Made by a program: the position numbers and the translations under genes
In this document: positions 9,672 through 18,021 of the stretch, one piece after another
How the letters are laid out: every line of letters starts with the position of its first letter
How positions within the stretch are numbered: position 1 is the stretch's first letter
The notes under the pieces: generated by a model
The model's database searches: none
Told to the model about the DNA's origin: nothing
Seen by the model: the letters and a program-made list of their open reading frames with translations, nothing else
Source: Facklamia hominis CCUG 36813
GTDB lineage: Bacteria; Bacillota; Bacilli; Lactobacillales; Aerococcaceae
Reading direction: 5' to 3'
Assembly: GCF_000301035.1 (NCBI RefSeq)
Contig: NZ_JH932292.1
Span: 1,459,646-1,523,645, forward strand
Length of the DNA stretch: 64,000 nt

Positions 9672-9998
9672 TTGAAAGAAAATTTAAGCAAGAAGATATT
9701 TCTACTTGGACTTGTAATATTTGTGATTCCCTATCTACTCCCAGTAGATATATTTGATAGCTATACCAATCTAAGACCAACTGGACTCAAATCAATGTTT
9801 GTCTGACCAATTATTGGACTAATAGGTTTAATATTTGGGGTAAGGAAAAAGAATAGGTTGTTTATAGTGTTGAACATTCTGTTAATCTTATTACTTCCTA
9901 TAGCAATGTTTGTAGGTCATTTAATATTAGTAATGCGACTAGACCAAGATAATAATAATCTAAACGGATTTTTTGTTAAATTGGCCTCCAATAGTTAG
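9672..9998 (+). pseudogene. Small membrane protein, copy 2 (internal stop)
   Basis: TTG 9672 sits 5 bases behind GAGGAG and opens the frame LKENLSKKIFLLGLVIFV. An in-frame TGA at 9804-9806 interrupts it where copy 1 has TGC (cysteine). Beyond the stop the frame continues as a recognisable second half (PIIGLIGLIFGV) to TAG 9996-9998. From about 9684 to 9930 it is nearly identical to 4330-4575 at DNA level, so the two copies come from a recent duplication. The two carry different disabling changes. If a UGA-reading mechanism existed the product would be about 108 residues, but nothing suggests it. Confidence 0.75.
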
Positions 9999-10048
9999 AT
10001 TTTTTGCCTAAGTTATGGGGGCAGTTCAGATTGATAATATTTTAATCT

Positions 10049-10142
10049 CGCCATTTTTGATGTATCATCGCCAAATTCATCAAAATGGCGATTTTTATCT
10101 AGCTGATAATGATTTATATACGCCAAATAAGGTATATTGGCG
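10049..10142. promoter_or_regulatory. Inverted repeats upstream of the Fic gene
   Basis: Two inverted repeats precede the Fic start. CGCCATTTTTGATG (10049-10062) pairs, with one bulged A, with CATCAAAATGGCG (10078-10090). CGCCAA (10121-10126) pairs with TTGGCG (10137-10142). The shared CGCCA core suggests one DNA-binding protein recognising both, possibly the winged helix at the Fic C-terminus. The long one could also form a transcript hairpin. Confidence 0.5.
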
Positions 10143-10160
10143 ATAAAGGCAGGGGAGTTC

Positions 10161-11203
10161 ATGAGAGAATTTAATTATTCAAAATTACTTAGTTTAAATA
10201 TTCCAGCAAAGATGTATGATTTGATATCAAAAATATATGAGTATAAGGGGAAACAGGAACTGTATGTATCTAATTTCCCGGATGTACTTGAAAAAATGGT
10301 AGAAGTTGCTAAGATTCAATCGACAAAATCATCAAACGCAATTGAAGGAATTTCTACAAATGATAGTCGATTAGAAGAATTGATGAAGAAAAAAGCCAGC
10401 CCAGAAATAGAAATGAGGAAGAAATCTATGGCTATAGAGAAGTACTCGATATCATTAATGAAAACTATGAGGACATTGGACTCACGAAAAATAATATTTT
10501 GATCTTACATAATAGATTTTATTCCTACTCCGGGGAAAGTCATAAGGGTAAATTTAAGAGGATGGATAATAGTATCGTTGAAACTAACGAACTTGGAGAG
10601 AAAAGAATAAGATTTCAGCCTGTATCAGCGTTTGAAACAGAAAATTATATTGATGAATTGATTATTGCTTACGATGAAGCTGTCAGTTTAAACATACCAC
10701 CATTGTTACTAATTCCGGTTATAGTTCATGATTTTTTGTGTATCCATCCCTTTTTTGATGGAAATGGGAGAATGTCAAGACTATTAACACTGCTACTTCT
10801 TTACCAAAATGGTTTTTTTGTAGGAAAATATATTTCTTTAGAAATGATCATCGAAGATACGAAAGATTTGTATTATGAAGAATTACAAGCTTCAAGTGAA
10901 AATTGGTACACTGGAGATAACGACGAGTTACCATTTATAAAATATATGTTATCAGTCATCTACAAAGCATATAGTGAATGTGATGAGAGATTTAAGATAA
11001 TAGGAGAAAAATCTTTGACATCTGCCGATAGAGTAATGAAGGTATTTGAAAACTCCCTAGAAGCGCTATCCAAATCTGATATTGTTATACTTTGTCCGGA
11101 TATTTCAAAGAGAACCATCGAGAGGGCATTAAAAGAACTAAAAGATGGAGGTTTAATTAAACAAATAGGTAGTGGAAGAGCGACTAAGTATATTAAAGTT
11201 TAA
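10161..11203 (+). pseudogene. fic: Fic-family AMPylase with winged-helix tail, frameshifted
   Basis: ATG 10161 follows AGGGGAG. The first frame carries a Fic N-terminal region with the inhibitory-helix pattern KSSNAIEGI. It leaves frame at a six-A run near 10387-10393 and stops at 10502. The -1 frame gives the expected continuation SQPRNRNEEEIYGYREVLD, then the active-site motif HPFFDGNGRMSR, and ends with a wHTH (DISKRTIERALKELKDGG) at TAA 11201-11203. One lost A would explain it. The second part alone (from about 10499) keeps the catalytic motif but lacks the N-terminal region and inhibitory helix. Intact relatives transfer AMP to target proteins. This copy is probably inactive unless slippage at the A-run restores the frame. 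Confidence 0.85.
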
Positions 11204-11468
11204 GATCCTTAGCATCTACAAAAGTAGGTCCTTTTCTTATACCTATAAGCATTTTGTCTTTGATAAAAATGAAGAAAGATTCGTCAAAAAGACTCAAAAA
11301 ATTACATGGATGTAAGAGTAGTTTTGTAACTGGTATGAGGAGACACAAAAAATATAATGTACTCATTTTGTACTTTCTACAAGAGTAGCTTACAAGGCTG
11401 CTCTTTTTTTATTAAAGGGAGTAAGGGTTCGTTATACACTTTAAAAAATAAGACATACATAGCTTAAC
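11204..11468. other. Intergenic stretch between Fic remnant and AbiE pair
   Basis: I see no gene. Apart from the terminator at 11382-11409, it is AT-rich with scattered short stops in all frames. It could be scar sequence from past insertions, but no repeat or attachment site is evident. Confidence 0.4.
11382..11409 (+). terminator. Terminator-like hairpin
   Basis: AGAGTAGC (11382-11389) pairs with GCTGCTCT (11397-11404), with one wobble, and is followed by a T run. It lies about 180 bases after the Fic stop and before the AbiE promoter. Confidence 0.7.
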
Positions 11469-11504
11469 TTTACACATTCGCTTTTAAATTATATAATAAA
11501 AGCG
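11469..11504 (+). promoter_or_regulatory. abiE promoter with overlapping palindrome
   Basis: TTTACA (11469-11474), a 17-bp spacer and TATAAT (11492-11497) form a near-consensus promoter. The inverted repeat CGCTTTTA (11479-11486) / TAAAAGCG (11497-11504) spans the -10. AbiEi antitoxins are known to repress their own promoters by binding inverted repeats, so this is the likely autoregulatory operator. The ribosome site is GAGAGGAGGT before ATG 11526. Confidence 0.8.
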
Positions 11505-11525
11505 TAAACGAGAGGAGGTAAGACT

Positions 11526-12113
11526 ATGAATACACTTAAAAAATATATACAAGAAAATTTAATAATTACTAACAAAGAAGCAGAAGAACTTGGATATAGT
11601 AGGCATAATCTATCAGAATTAACAAAGAACGGACAATTAGAAAGATTAAGACCAGGACTATATCAATTAAAAGGAAAAGTAATAGACGATTTTGTTTTAA
11701 TATCATCTAATAGCCATCGAATTATATTTTCCCATCAAACTGCCCTTTACCTTCACGACCTATCTGACAGGACTCCAAATGTATTTCATATATCTGTACC
11801 CCAAGGCTACAATGCCAGCCATATCAAGAAAAGATATGAAGATCTACAAGTTCACTATGTAAAAAAGGACTTATATGAACTTGGAAAGACAGAAAGAAAA
11901 TCACCGCAAGGCACCCTTATCCCAGTCTATGATATTGAAAGAACAATTTGTGATATCATAATTGACAGAGAAAGAATAGATAAGCAGATTTTTACAGAAG
12001 CCATGAAAAGATACTTTAAATCACCCAATAAAAACCTAAGACGCCTCATAAAATACAGTAGACTATTTAAAATAGAAGGTGAAATTAGAAAATACATGGA
12101 GGTATTATCGTGA
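11526..12113 (+). CDS. abiEi: Type IV antitoxin AbiEi
   Basis: 195 residues. The N-terminal winged helix (about 1-55: NKEAEELGYSRHNLSELTKNGQLERLRPGLY) is followed by the AbiEi C-terminal region with HQTALYLHDLSDRTPNVFHISVPQGYN and the conserved VYDIERTICDII. In this family the antitoxin neutralises AbiEii without stable contact and represses its own operon. Its stop overlaps the toxin start by four bases (GTGA), so translation is coupled. The pair is intact, unlike the neighbouring Fic gene. Codon use matches the AT-rich island. It may act in phage abortive infection or island maintenance. Confidence 0.92.
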   Translation: MNTLKKYIQENLIITNKEAEELGYSRHNLSELTKNGQLERLRPGLYQLKGKVIDDFVLISSNSHRIIFSHQTALYLHDLSDRTPNVFHISVPQGYNASHIKKRYEDLQVHYVKKDLYELGKTERKSPQGTLIPVYDIERTICDIIIDRERIDKQIFTEAMKRYFKSPNKNLRRLIKYSRLFKIEGEIRKYMEVLS

Positions 12114-12952
12114 TTAATATCGAAAGTATAAAGGGCAAGATAAGAAGTCTTGCAGAGAAGAAAAAATTGAAATCGCAAGAAGTTCTACAAATATACTTTT
12201 TCGAAAGATTTTTAGAAAGACTGTCTAAATCACAATACAAAAATAATTTTGTAATAAAGGGAGGATTCTTAATATCATCCTTAATCGGCATAGAAAATAG
12301 AACAACTATGGACATGGATACAACCATTAAAGGCATCGCACTAAAAGAAGAAAAAATAAAAGAGATAGTTCAAGAAATTATTAATATCAATGTAGATGAT
12401 GGAATAAAATTTGAAATAAAAGACATTTCTTATATAAGAGAAGAGGACGAGTACGAGAACTTTAGAATTTCACTAATAGCAAATGTTGGGAAAACTAAAA
12501 ATCCTATGAAACTTGATTTAACAACAGGAGATGCAATAACACCAAGGGAAATAGAATACACCTATCCATGTATTTTTAGCACAGAAGTTATAAAAATAAT
12601 GGCATATCCATTAGAAACAATTTTAGCAGAAAAATACGAAACCATAATCAGAAGAAATATAACAACAACACGAATGAGAGACTTCTATGACTTATACACT
12701 CTCTACAAACTAAAAAAAGACCAGATAGATTATGATATTTTAAAAGAAGCAATAGAGAGAACCTCTAATAAAAGAGGAAGTCAAGAAATAATAAAAGACT
12801 ATGAAGAAATAATCGAGGATATAAAAGAAGATTCATACTTAAGATCCTTGTGGGATGTATATCTTAATGAAAATAAGTATATTGATGATCTGACTTTTGA
12901 TAAGGTTATTGATGTAGTGATAACTTTATCAAATAGGATTAATGAGATGTAA
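12110..12952 (+). CDS. abiEii: Type IV toxin AbiEii, nucleotidyltransferase
   Basis: 280 residues from GTG 12110, with GGAGG 12 bases upstream. The polymerase-beta-like nucleotidyltransferase signature is present: KGG at residues 50-52, a DMD metal-binding pair at 68-70, and a later basic segment ETILAEKYETIIRR followed by RMRDFYDLYTL. These are the hallmarks of AbiEii/AbiGii toxins, some of which add nucleotides to tRNA acceptor ends and stop growth. The length is within the family range and no active-site residue appears missing. It is expressed with the antitoxin from 11469. Confidence 0.93.
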   Translation: MINIESIKGKIRSLAEKKKLKSQEVLQIYFFERFLERLSKSQYKNNFVIKGGFLISSLIGIENRTTMDMDTTIKGIALKEEKIKEIVQEIININVDDGIKFEIKDISYIREEDEYENFRISLIANVGKTKNPMKLDLTTGDAITPREIEYTYPCIFSTEVIKIMAYPLETILAEKYETIIRRNITTTRMRDFYDLYTLYKLKKDQIDYDILKEAIERTSNKRGSQEIIKDYEEIIEDIKEDSYLRSLWDVYLNENKYIDDLTFDKVIDVVITLSNRINEM

Positions 12953-13012
12953 TTTAATAGACAGTGTCTGGCAAATTATAGACAAGAAAATATTAAGACT
13001 TAGAGAAGTGGA

Positions 13013-13257
13013 ATGCATCAATTTTTATTAATCAGCTGTGACATAAGTCCATATAGCGTTAGCGTAGGTGATAGAGAAGGGAATCTGATATTAATAGAAT
13101 GTAAAGAGGTTTATGAGGAAGGCCAAGAAGATGGACATCATGTTGTTCACCTGGTGACTACAGAACGGCTTTGAGATTCATAAACGAGCATCATCAAATA
13201 TTGCAGTTCTTAGCTAGTGAAAAAGAGACATATCTTATAGCCGATCATTTTTGTTAG
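13013..13257 (+). pseudogene. Possible remnant of a small gene at the island edge
   Basis: ATG 13013 opens a 53-codon frame (MHQFLLISCDISPYSV..) that stops at 13172-13174. A -1 frame gives a plausible continuation (GDYRTALRFINEHHQILQFLA) ending at TAG 13255-13257. Together they would make a protein of about 80 residues broken by one frameshift near 13150-13160. I recognise no family and there is no strong ribosome site. The 349-bp stretch from 12953 holds nothing else I can support and marks the transition from AT-rich island to host-like sequence. Confidence 0.3.
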
Positions 13258-13301
13258 GAGTGGGGGAATTCAGGAAATAAACGGAGATTTTAAGTTCCCT
13301 C

Positions 13302-14042
13302 CTAATTATTTTGTGTTTTTTCTTTAACGGCTAAAGCTATATATAACGCGTATCCAGCTGCAATTAGCGCAATCAAAATACTAGAAATAATTTGCTTTTG
13401 TGGTGTAATGACTTGTTCATTCGCAAATGTGCTTAAACTATTAAGAATACTATGCGTTAAAATGCAGGGAAGCAAACTTTTGGTCTTGTAATAAATCATG
13501 ACAAATGCAAAGCCAATAGCTATTGCATAGACTACTTGTAATATAGTTGGTAGTAATTCCGCTCCTGAACCATTTACTAAATTCACGATATGGCCGATTC
13601 CAAAGCTCACACTTGAAATGATAATCGCTGATTTTACACCATCCCTAACCAGTGCATTAAATAAAAATCCGCGGAATATCATCTCTTCAAGAAAACCAAC
13701 ACAAAGCATCGATAAAATATATAATACATTTTCTAATGGTGAGAAACTAATTGTTACACCATACCAAAGGTTTGTTGTCATTATAACTATTAATGGAATG
13801 TAAAATAACATTTTAGAAGCTGGAATTTCTGATTTACAAAGTCCATACTTTTTTGCCAATCCATTATTTTTAACAAAAAGAAATAATATGATTGATAAAA
13901 TTATCAATATAGGTAAGGTTGCAATTTTTAAAATCCCTATATTTTCTGATATATTATCTCCTGTTGATGCAAGTACAACGTATATAATAATCCATGTTAA
14001 TGCAAACCAAATCTCACTCTTTTTATATAATTTTTTAATCAT
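13302..14042 (-). CDS. CPBP-family intramembrane metalloprotease
   Basis: About 246 residues with some seven to eight membrane helices. ATG 14042 is chosen because GGGAGG lies nine bases upstream; the preceding codon is TTG. The CPBP (CAAX protease and bacteriocin-processing) motifs are present: GFLEEMIFRGF (EExxxR), FGIGHIVNL, and near the end CILTHSILNS. Bacterial members cleave membrane proteins or confer immunity to bacteriocins; the substrate is unknown here. It stands alone, divergent from the acetyltransferase. Codon use is intermediate between the island and the host chromosome. Confidence 0.88.
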   Translation of the reverse strand: MIKKLYKKSEIWFALTWIIIYVVLASTGDNISENIGILKIATLPILIILSIILFLFVKNNGLAKKYGLCKSEIPASKMLFYIPLIVIMTTNLWYGVTISFSPLENVLYILSMLCVGFLEEMIFRGFLFNALVRDGVKSAIIISSVSFGIGHIVNLVNGSGAELLPTILQVVYAIAIGFAFVMIYYKTKSLLPCILTHSILNSLSTFANEQVITPQKQIISSILIALIAAGYALYIALAVKEKTQNN

Positions 14043-14366
14043 CAATTGAATCCTCCCAGTGATGCTTTCGCTAAATAAGCTTTGTGTATGGTCTTGAATT
14101 GCGACATTTTATATTTGAATGTTAAGAGTGTTTAACGTGTAATTGGTTGTTTTAATATTTGCTTTTTTATTAAATCAACTGCTGTAATTATAATATACAC
14201 TGCAGTGAAATTAAATAAGGAGTGTATAATTAAGTTGGAAAGAAGTAAACATGAGGAATGATTGGTTGCCATCAGCTGCTGAGACATCACTCTGAATGTG
14301 AAAGGGTAGTTAAGACTCTATTAATAGGGGTAAATCAATGATATAGATTAAGTGAAGGGGTCAGAG
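14043..14366. other. Divergent intergenic region, CPBP protease and acetyltransferase
   Basis: It contains TATAAT at 14189-14194 with a weak TTTTAT 18 bases upstream, a possible promoter for the acetyltransferase. A 14-codon frame starting near 14251 (MRNDWLPSAAETSL) may be an upstream peptide, without convincing support. I see no strong hairpin. Confidence 0.4.
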
Positions 14367-14873
14367 ATGAAACGATTAGAGACTGAGCGTTTAATATTAA
14401 GAGTTCCTAGGCTGGAGGATTTTGATGAATTATATGCCATTCATGCCAATCCTGAAACGAATCGGTTTAATCCGGGATGGAAAAAACCAAGTAAGGAAGA
14501 ATTTATCGATACTTTAAATGCCATGATTGACCATCATAATAAGTATGGATTTGGCTATTATTCCTTAGTCGATAAAGCGGATAATAGTGTTTTTGGCTTG
14601 TGTGGGTTAAGGTTTACCTTAATAAACGATAAAAAGTATTTAAATCTCTATTATAGAATTGATCCGTCTAAAACGAGAAAGGGATTTGTCAAAGAGGCAG
14701 CTCGTCAAATAATGGATCGTGTTACGACTGAATTAAATAATGACTATAAAGTCGTTGCCTTAACCTTAGACGAAAATATTCCTTCAAGAAAAACCGCTGA
14801 ATCATTGGGCTTAAAACATAATAAAGCCTTCGATAATGTGGGTGGAGCTGGGAATGTCTATTACTTTAATTAG
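14367..14873 (+). CDS. GNAT-family N-acetyltransferase (RimJ/RimL-like)
   Basis: About 168 residues. ATG 14367 (MKRLETERLILRVPR) is preferred to GTG 14352 because GAAGGGG sits at a suitable distance. The ETERLILR opening, YGFGYYSLVDK, the acetyl-CoA region SKTRKGFVKEAARQIM and LDENIPSRKTAESLGL are typical of the RimJ/RimL branch, which acetylates N-termini or small-molecule amines. The usual RxxGxG/A loop appears as TRKGFV, slightly altered. It is a single gene ending before a strong bidirectional terminator. The substrate cannot be inferred. Confidence 0.88.
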   Translation: MKRLETERLILRVPRLEDFDELYAIHANPETNRFNPGWKKPSKEEFIDTLNAMIDHHNKYGFGYYSLVDKADNSVFGLCGLRFTLINDKKYLNLYYRIDPSKTRKGFVKEAARQIMDRVTTELNNDYKVVALTLDENIPSRKTAESLGLKHNKAFDNVGGAGNVYYFN

Positions 14874-14947
14874 TTGCATGGTCATTATAAATATTAGAGA
14901 ATGACTGTGTCTTCTTATGATTCCCAGATAAAAGTTATTGACTGAAA

Positions 14948-14985
14948 AAGCTACTGAAGTCCTAGGCTTCAGTAGCTTATTTTGT
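14948..14985. terminator. Bidirectional terminator between convergent genes
   Basis: AAGCTACTGAAG (14948-14959) pairs perfectly with CTTCAGTAGCTT (14967-14978). A- and T-rich flanks on the two sides let it serve both the acetyltransferase and the minus-strand deaminase, whose stop codon lies at its edge. Confidence 0.9.
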
Positions 14986-15467
14986 TATTGCTGATCGATG
15001 TTTGTCAGGTGGAGTTGTTTGATTTGTTCGAATAGATGAGGGCTGAGTTCGTGCTTGCTAACTTGGATGTCGCATTCACTGAAGAGATCGATCGCATTGG
15101 GGTCATTGTGGTAGTCATAGAGGTAATGTACTTGTTTGATGCCTGCTTGAATGATGACCTTGGAGCAGTTGTAACAAGGAAAATGGGTAATATAGATTTC
15201 TGCACCATCGGTCGATATTCCCATCTTAGCGCATTGAATAACAGCATTCACTTCGGCATGGATGGTCCGAATACAGTGTCCATCTACCACAAAACAACCA
15301 TGGTCGATGCAGTGCGTTAAGCCTGAGACAGACCCATTGTAGCCCGTTGCGATTATTCGATTATTTCTAACAATGACCGCTCCAACCATCAATCGGTCGC
15401 AGGTACTTCGCGTTGAAATCACTAAGCTTTGCGCCATAAAGTAATCGGTCCAACTAATTCGATCCAT
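14985..15467 (-). CDS. comEB: dCMP/cytidine deaminase, ComE operon protein 2 family
   Basis: About 160 residues from ATG 15467 (MDRISWTDYFMAQSL), with AGGTGAT just upstream. Zinc-binding and catalytic motifs are complete: TIHAEVNAV supplies the histidine and catalytic glutamate, and FPCYNCSK the two cysteines. GYNGSVSGLTHC and CIRTIHAE are typical of the dCMP deaminase/ComEB group, which makes dUMP for thymidylate synthesis. In many Firmicutes comEB lies inside the competence comE operon; here it stands alone. The substrate dCMP is inferred from the family. Confidence 0.92.
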   Translation of the reverse strand: MDRISWTDYFMAQSLVISTRSTCDRLMVGAVIVRNNRIIATGYNGSVSGLTHCIDHGCFVVDGHCIRTIHAEVNAVIQCAKMGISTDGAEIYITHFPCYNCSKVIIQAGIKQVHYLYDYHNDPNAIDLFSECDIQVSKHELSPHLFEQIKQLHLTNIDQQ

Positions 15468-15784
15468 TGATATCACCTCATCTGGTATTCTTTTCGTCTC
15501 AATTTTACCATGAAAACAAGAGGGATATAAGTCCTTCGGCACTATATCTCGATTTCTCCGATATTAAATCATAAGGCGATGGATAAATAGGGAGAATGGA
15601 AGCAGGGAATTCTTCGATCAACCCTATAAATGTTCGAGGCAATATAAAACACCCCTAGTTGTGCATGGGGATGCGGCTAGCTAGGGGTGGGGTCAAAATC
15701 AAGGTTCAAATTGAATGCTAGAGAGCGTTAGATGCATAAGATCAATTCGAGGAATCGCATTAAGAAGTATAAACATAGTGGGTT
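15468..15784. other. Region between the deaminase and the ABC operon end
   Basis: No gene is seen. It holds the deaminase 5' region, about 150 bp without evident structure, and the terminator at 15651-15688. Confidence 0.4.
15651..15688 (-). terminator. Terminator of the LytTR/ABC operon
   Basis: On the minus strand ACCCCTAG (15688-15681) pairs with CTAGGGGT (15658-15651) and continues into GTTTTAT. It lies about 100 bases after the last gene of the operon. Confidence 0.8.
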
Positions 15785-16585
15785 CTAATTAATATTCGGA
15801 TAGTTTTTTGCTAATTCCTTAATTTCATTCGGGGTTAGATCCGCCTTATCTGAGTAATTCACTTGTTTGATGCTTTGTATCACATTGCCATCTTGTTCAA
15901 TTTGAAAGGATGTAAGTAGATGAGAGGCTTTGTCTATTTCAAAGGTCCAAGTTCCATCATTAAAAGGGGATAACTCTTTAGGCATTTGTCCTTTGATGGT
16001 ATAGCTTTGGTCAGTTTCGCTAATTTCAAGTTCTTCTAATTCCTGTACTCGGATTAGGAGATCCATAAATAGCCCTCGAGGTTCGATTAAATCAGCCATT
16101 TTCCCCTTTTCCTGATAGGGATCCATTTCTGGTGAAGATATCTGTACATATTGACCATCCAGATAATAATTGAATGTTGTATTCCCCATTTGTAGGATTT
16201 CATAAAATAGGCCCTTGCTCTGATCGAATTTTCCCGATATAGAAGCAGATTCTGCCCCTTCAAAATTTGTCATCTCATAGTTATAAGCCATCTGGTCTTT
16301 ATTAAAAGCCGTTAAGGCGTCAAAAATGACTTGCTTAATAGTGGGGTCCATCTTTTTAGCCTCTTCCTCATCTAGGCTCAGGACATAAGATAGGTAAGTC
16401 GGATTCTGTAAGTAAGGGTCTTCTTCAGACTGGTTCGCAGAAATGTGTTTGATCGTGTTGATATTTTCTTGCTGTTCTTGCTGGTTAACTTGCTTAAGAT
16501 AAAAGGAATACCCTCCGTAAGCTATTAGAGCGATAATGACTAGTAGACTCGGAATTAAGATAAAGCGTATCTTTCTTTTTTTCAT
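15785..16585 (-). CDS. Membrane-anchored protein of unknown function, last gene of ABC operon
   Basis: About 266 residues from ATG 16585 (MKKRKIRFILIP), eight bases after AAGGAG. An N-terminal membrane anchor (about 7-27) is followed by an outward-facing domain of about 235 residues. There is no lipobox cysteine. The domain has alternating strands (FDQSKGLFYEILQMGNTTFNYYLDGQYVQI; SYTIKGQMPKEL; WTFEIDKASHLLTSFQIEQ), like the beta-sheet fold of LolA- or DUF6612-like lipid or peptide-binding proteins, but this is weak. As the final gene of the operon it is probably an extracytoplasmic partner of the transporter. Confidence 0.7.
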   Translation of the reverse strand: MKKRKIRFILIPSLLVIIALIAYGGYSFYLKQVNQQEQQENINTIKHISANQSEEDPYLQNPTYLSYVLSLDEEEAKKMDPTIKQVIFDALTAFNKDQMAYNYEMTNFEGAESASISGKFDQSKGLFYEILQMGNTTFNYYLDGQYVQISSPEMDPYQEKGKMADLIEPRGLFMDLLIRVQELEELEISETDQSYTIKGQMPKELSPFNDGTWTFEIDKASHLLTSFQIEQDGNVIQSIKQVNYSDKADLTPNEIKELAKNYPNIN

Positions 16586-16619
16586 GAAGTTCATCTCCTT
16601 ATGGGCTAACTTTATCGAA

Positions 16620-17306
16620 TCAATGGGACTTTATTTTTAGGCGGGGTAGATAGTTATAGACAGTATAGGTCAATCCAATTATTAAAAGTAAAATCAATAA
16701 TCTGCCTAGTAATGAAGCGACGGTCATCTGCGTAAAAGGATCGGTCATGATCCAAGTAAAGTCAAATTGGCTATAAAAGCTATGCACAATGATGCCCAAA
16801 TTAAGAACCAAGCCTAGCACACTAAAGCCTAGGCAATGGATTGCGACCTGTAAGCTTAGCATTCCCCAGATAGAGAGCAATAAATGGATAAATAAGGAAA
16901 TAATGTCAGTCAGAGGCATTACATTATCCACTTGAAAGAAAAAGGCAAGCAGAATTGATAGGAAGACATACAAGCTGACATAGACTCCCATACAGGCAAC
17001 GCTTAGAAGAAACAATATTTTAGGATGACGAATCCGAATAAAATCAAAGGGATTGTCTTGAACTAAGACTTGTCCAAAGAAATTAAAAGGAATCAATAAA
17101 GGAAATACATAAAAACTAAGCCAATTCATATTATTAGATAGGACATTTTTATCATGTATCGCAAAATAAGCCCAAGCATCTCCTTTGTCAATCATGAAAG
17201 ATACCATCGTTAATAGGTAGATGATTAACAAGACACCGATGAAATAACGTAGTTGGAAGAGTCGATAAAGATTCATTCTTAGATAGTGAAGTGAGGCGCT
17301 CATCAT
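16620..17306 (-). CDS. ABC transporter permease-like membrane protein C
   Basis: 228 residues with about six hydrophobic helices. Two ATGs (17306, 17303) follow AAGGAGAG. It starts with LHYLRMNLYRLFQLRYFIGVLLIIYL, an entry helix typical of ABC-2-type permeases, and shows no enzymatic motif. It is cotranscribed with two other permease-like proteins and one ATPase. Only one ATPase serves three membrane proteins, so the complex may be asymmetric, or one of them may be an immunity or accessory protein. Confidence 0.7.
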   Translation of the reverse strand: MMSASLHYLRMNLYRLFQLRYFIGVLLIIYLLTMVSFMIDKGDAWAYFAIHDKNVLSNNMNWLSFYVFPLLIPFNFFGQVLVQDNPFDFIRIRHPKILFLLSVACMGVYVSLYVFLSILLAFFFQVDNVMPLTDIISLFIHLLLSIWGMLSLQVAIHCLGFSVLGLVLNLGIIVHSFYSQFDFTWIMTDPFTQMTVASLLGRLLILLLIIGLTYTVYNYLPRLKIKSH

Positions 17307-17343
17307 TATCTCTCCTTATTTCATTTGAAGCTGATAGATAATA

Positions 17344-18021
17344 TTAAATCATATATTGGCGTTGATGCATCAGATATCTGTCCAGTTGGTAAGCTGGATA
17401 TAAGATAAAAGTCATTTTTAACAAGATAAAAACTAGCCCCATCCATGTCAGCGGATCGCTTTCTTCAATGAAGAATAAAAAGACTTGTTTCAATATGACG
17501 ATAAATAATAATGGACTCAGTCCCAAACCTATCAAAAGGGCTAGGAAGCGATACTTGACGATGCTTTCTAATAAATGGCATATCACGCCAAAAATGCTTA
17601 AGATGAGCGACTGTTGAACAGCGGCATAGAGAATATCCAGTAGGATAAATTTTTCTTTAGTCCAGATCAAATCCAGTAGGACTATCCCTTCACTCATCAA
17701 AAATATCATTCCTAAACTGATTAAAAGTATGATCCATTTATAACGGCATTGCCGTTCAATGGAGATGCGCACTTGCTCTAAATTCGTAAAATAGCTTCTT
17801 AACAGATAAGTTAAGACCAGAAAGCTAGGTACAGCAATCCACCGTAGAAAATTGCTATCCATGGGTTGACTAATCAGTCTTTCGTAGGGCCATTGGTCAA
17901 TTAAGCTTCTCTTAACATCGAAAAAGCCATTAATAAATAGCATTAAAGCCACAGATAGATAAAAAAGCAGACCTCTTTGCCAAGCAATACGGATCCGATC
18001 ATAACAAATAAGCTTATTCAT
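17344..18021 (-). CDS. ABC transporter permease-like membrane protein B
   Basis: About 225 residues from ATG 18021 (MNKLICYDRIRIAWQRG), with GGGGAGTGG directly upstream. It overlaps the end of the previous gene by eight bases, so translation is coupled. It has about six membrane helices. The order amphipathic start, first helix, long loop, then helices clustered to the C-terminus resembles ABC-2 permeases of bacteriocin or lantibiotic export/immunity systems. No close family is recognised. Confidence 0.7.
   Translation of the reverse strand: MNKLICYDRIRIAWQRGLLFYLSVALMLFINGFFDVKRSLIDQWPYERLISQPMDSNFLRWIAVPSFLVLTYLLRSYFTNLEQVRISIERQCRYKWIILLISLGMIFLMSEGIVLLDLIWTKEKFILLDILYAAVQQSLILSIFGVICHLLESIVKYRFLALLIGLGLSPLLFIVILKQVFLFFIEESDPLTWMGLVFILLKMTFILYPAYQLDRYLMHQRQYMI

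Noticed and set aside
9672..9998. Selenocysteine reading of the TGA in the small membrane protein
   Set aside because: The other copy has Cys there, which is suggestive, but no SECIS-like hairpin directly follows and no Sec genes are in view; a plain nonsense mutation is simpler.
10161..10502. Programmed -1 frameshift in fic
   Set aside because: The A-run is not in the X XXY YYZ register required in the upstream frame, so simple loss of one A is the better explanation.
14251..14295. Upstream peptide or attenuator before the acetyltransferase
   Set aside because: The 14-codon frame has no good ribosome site and no hairpin partner follows it.
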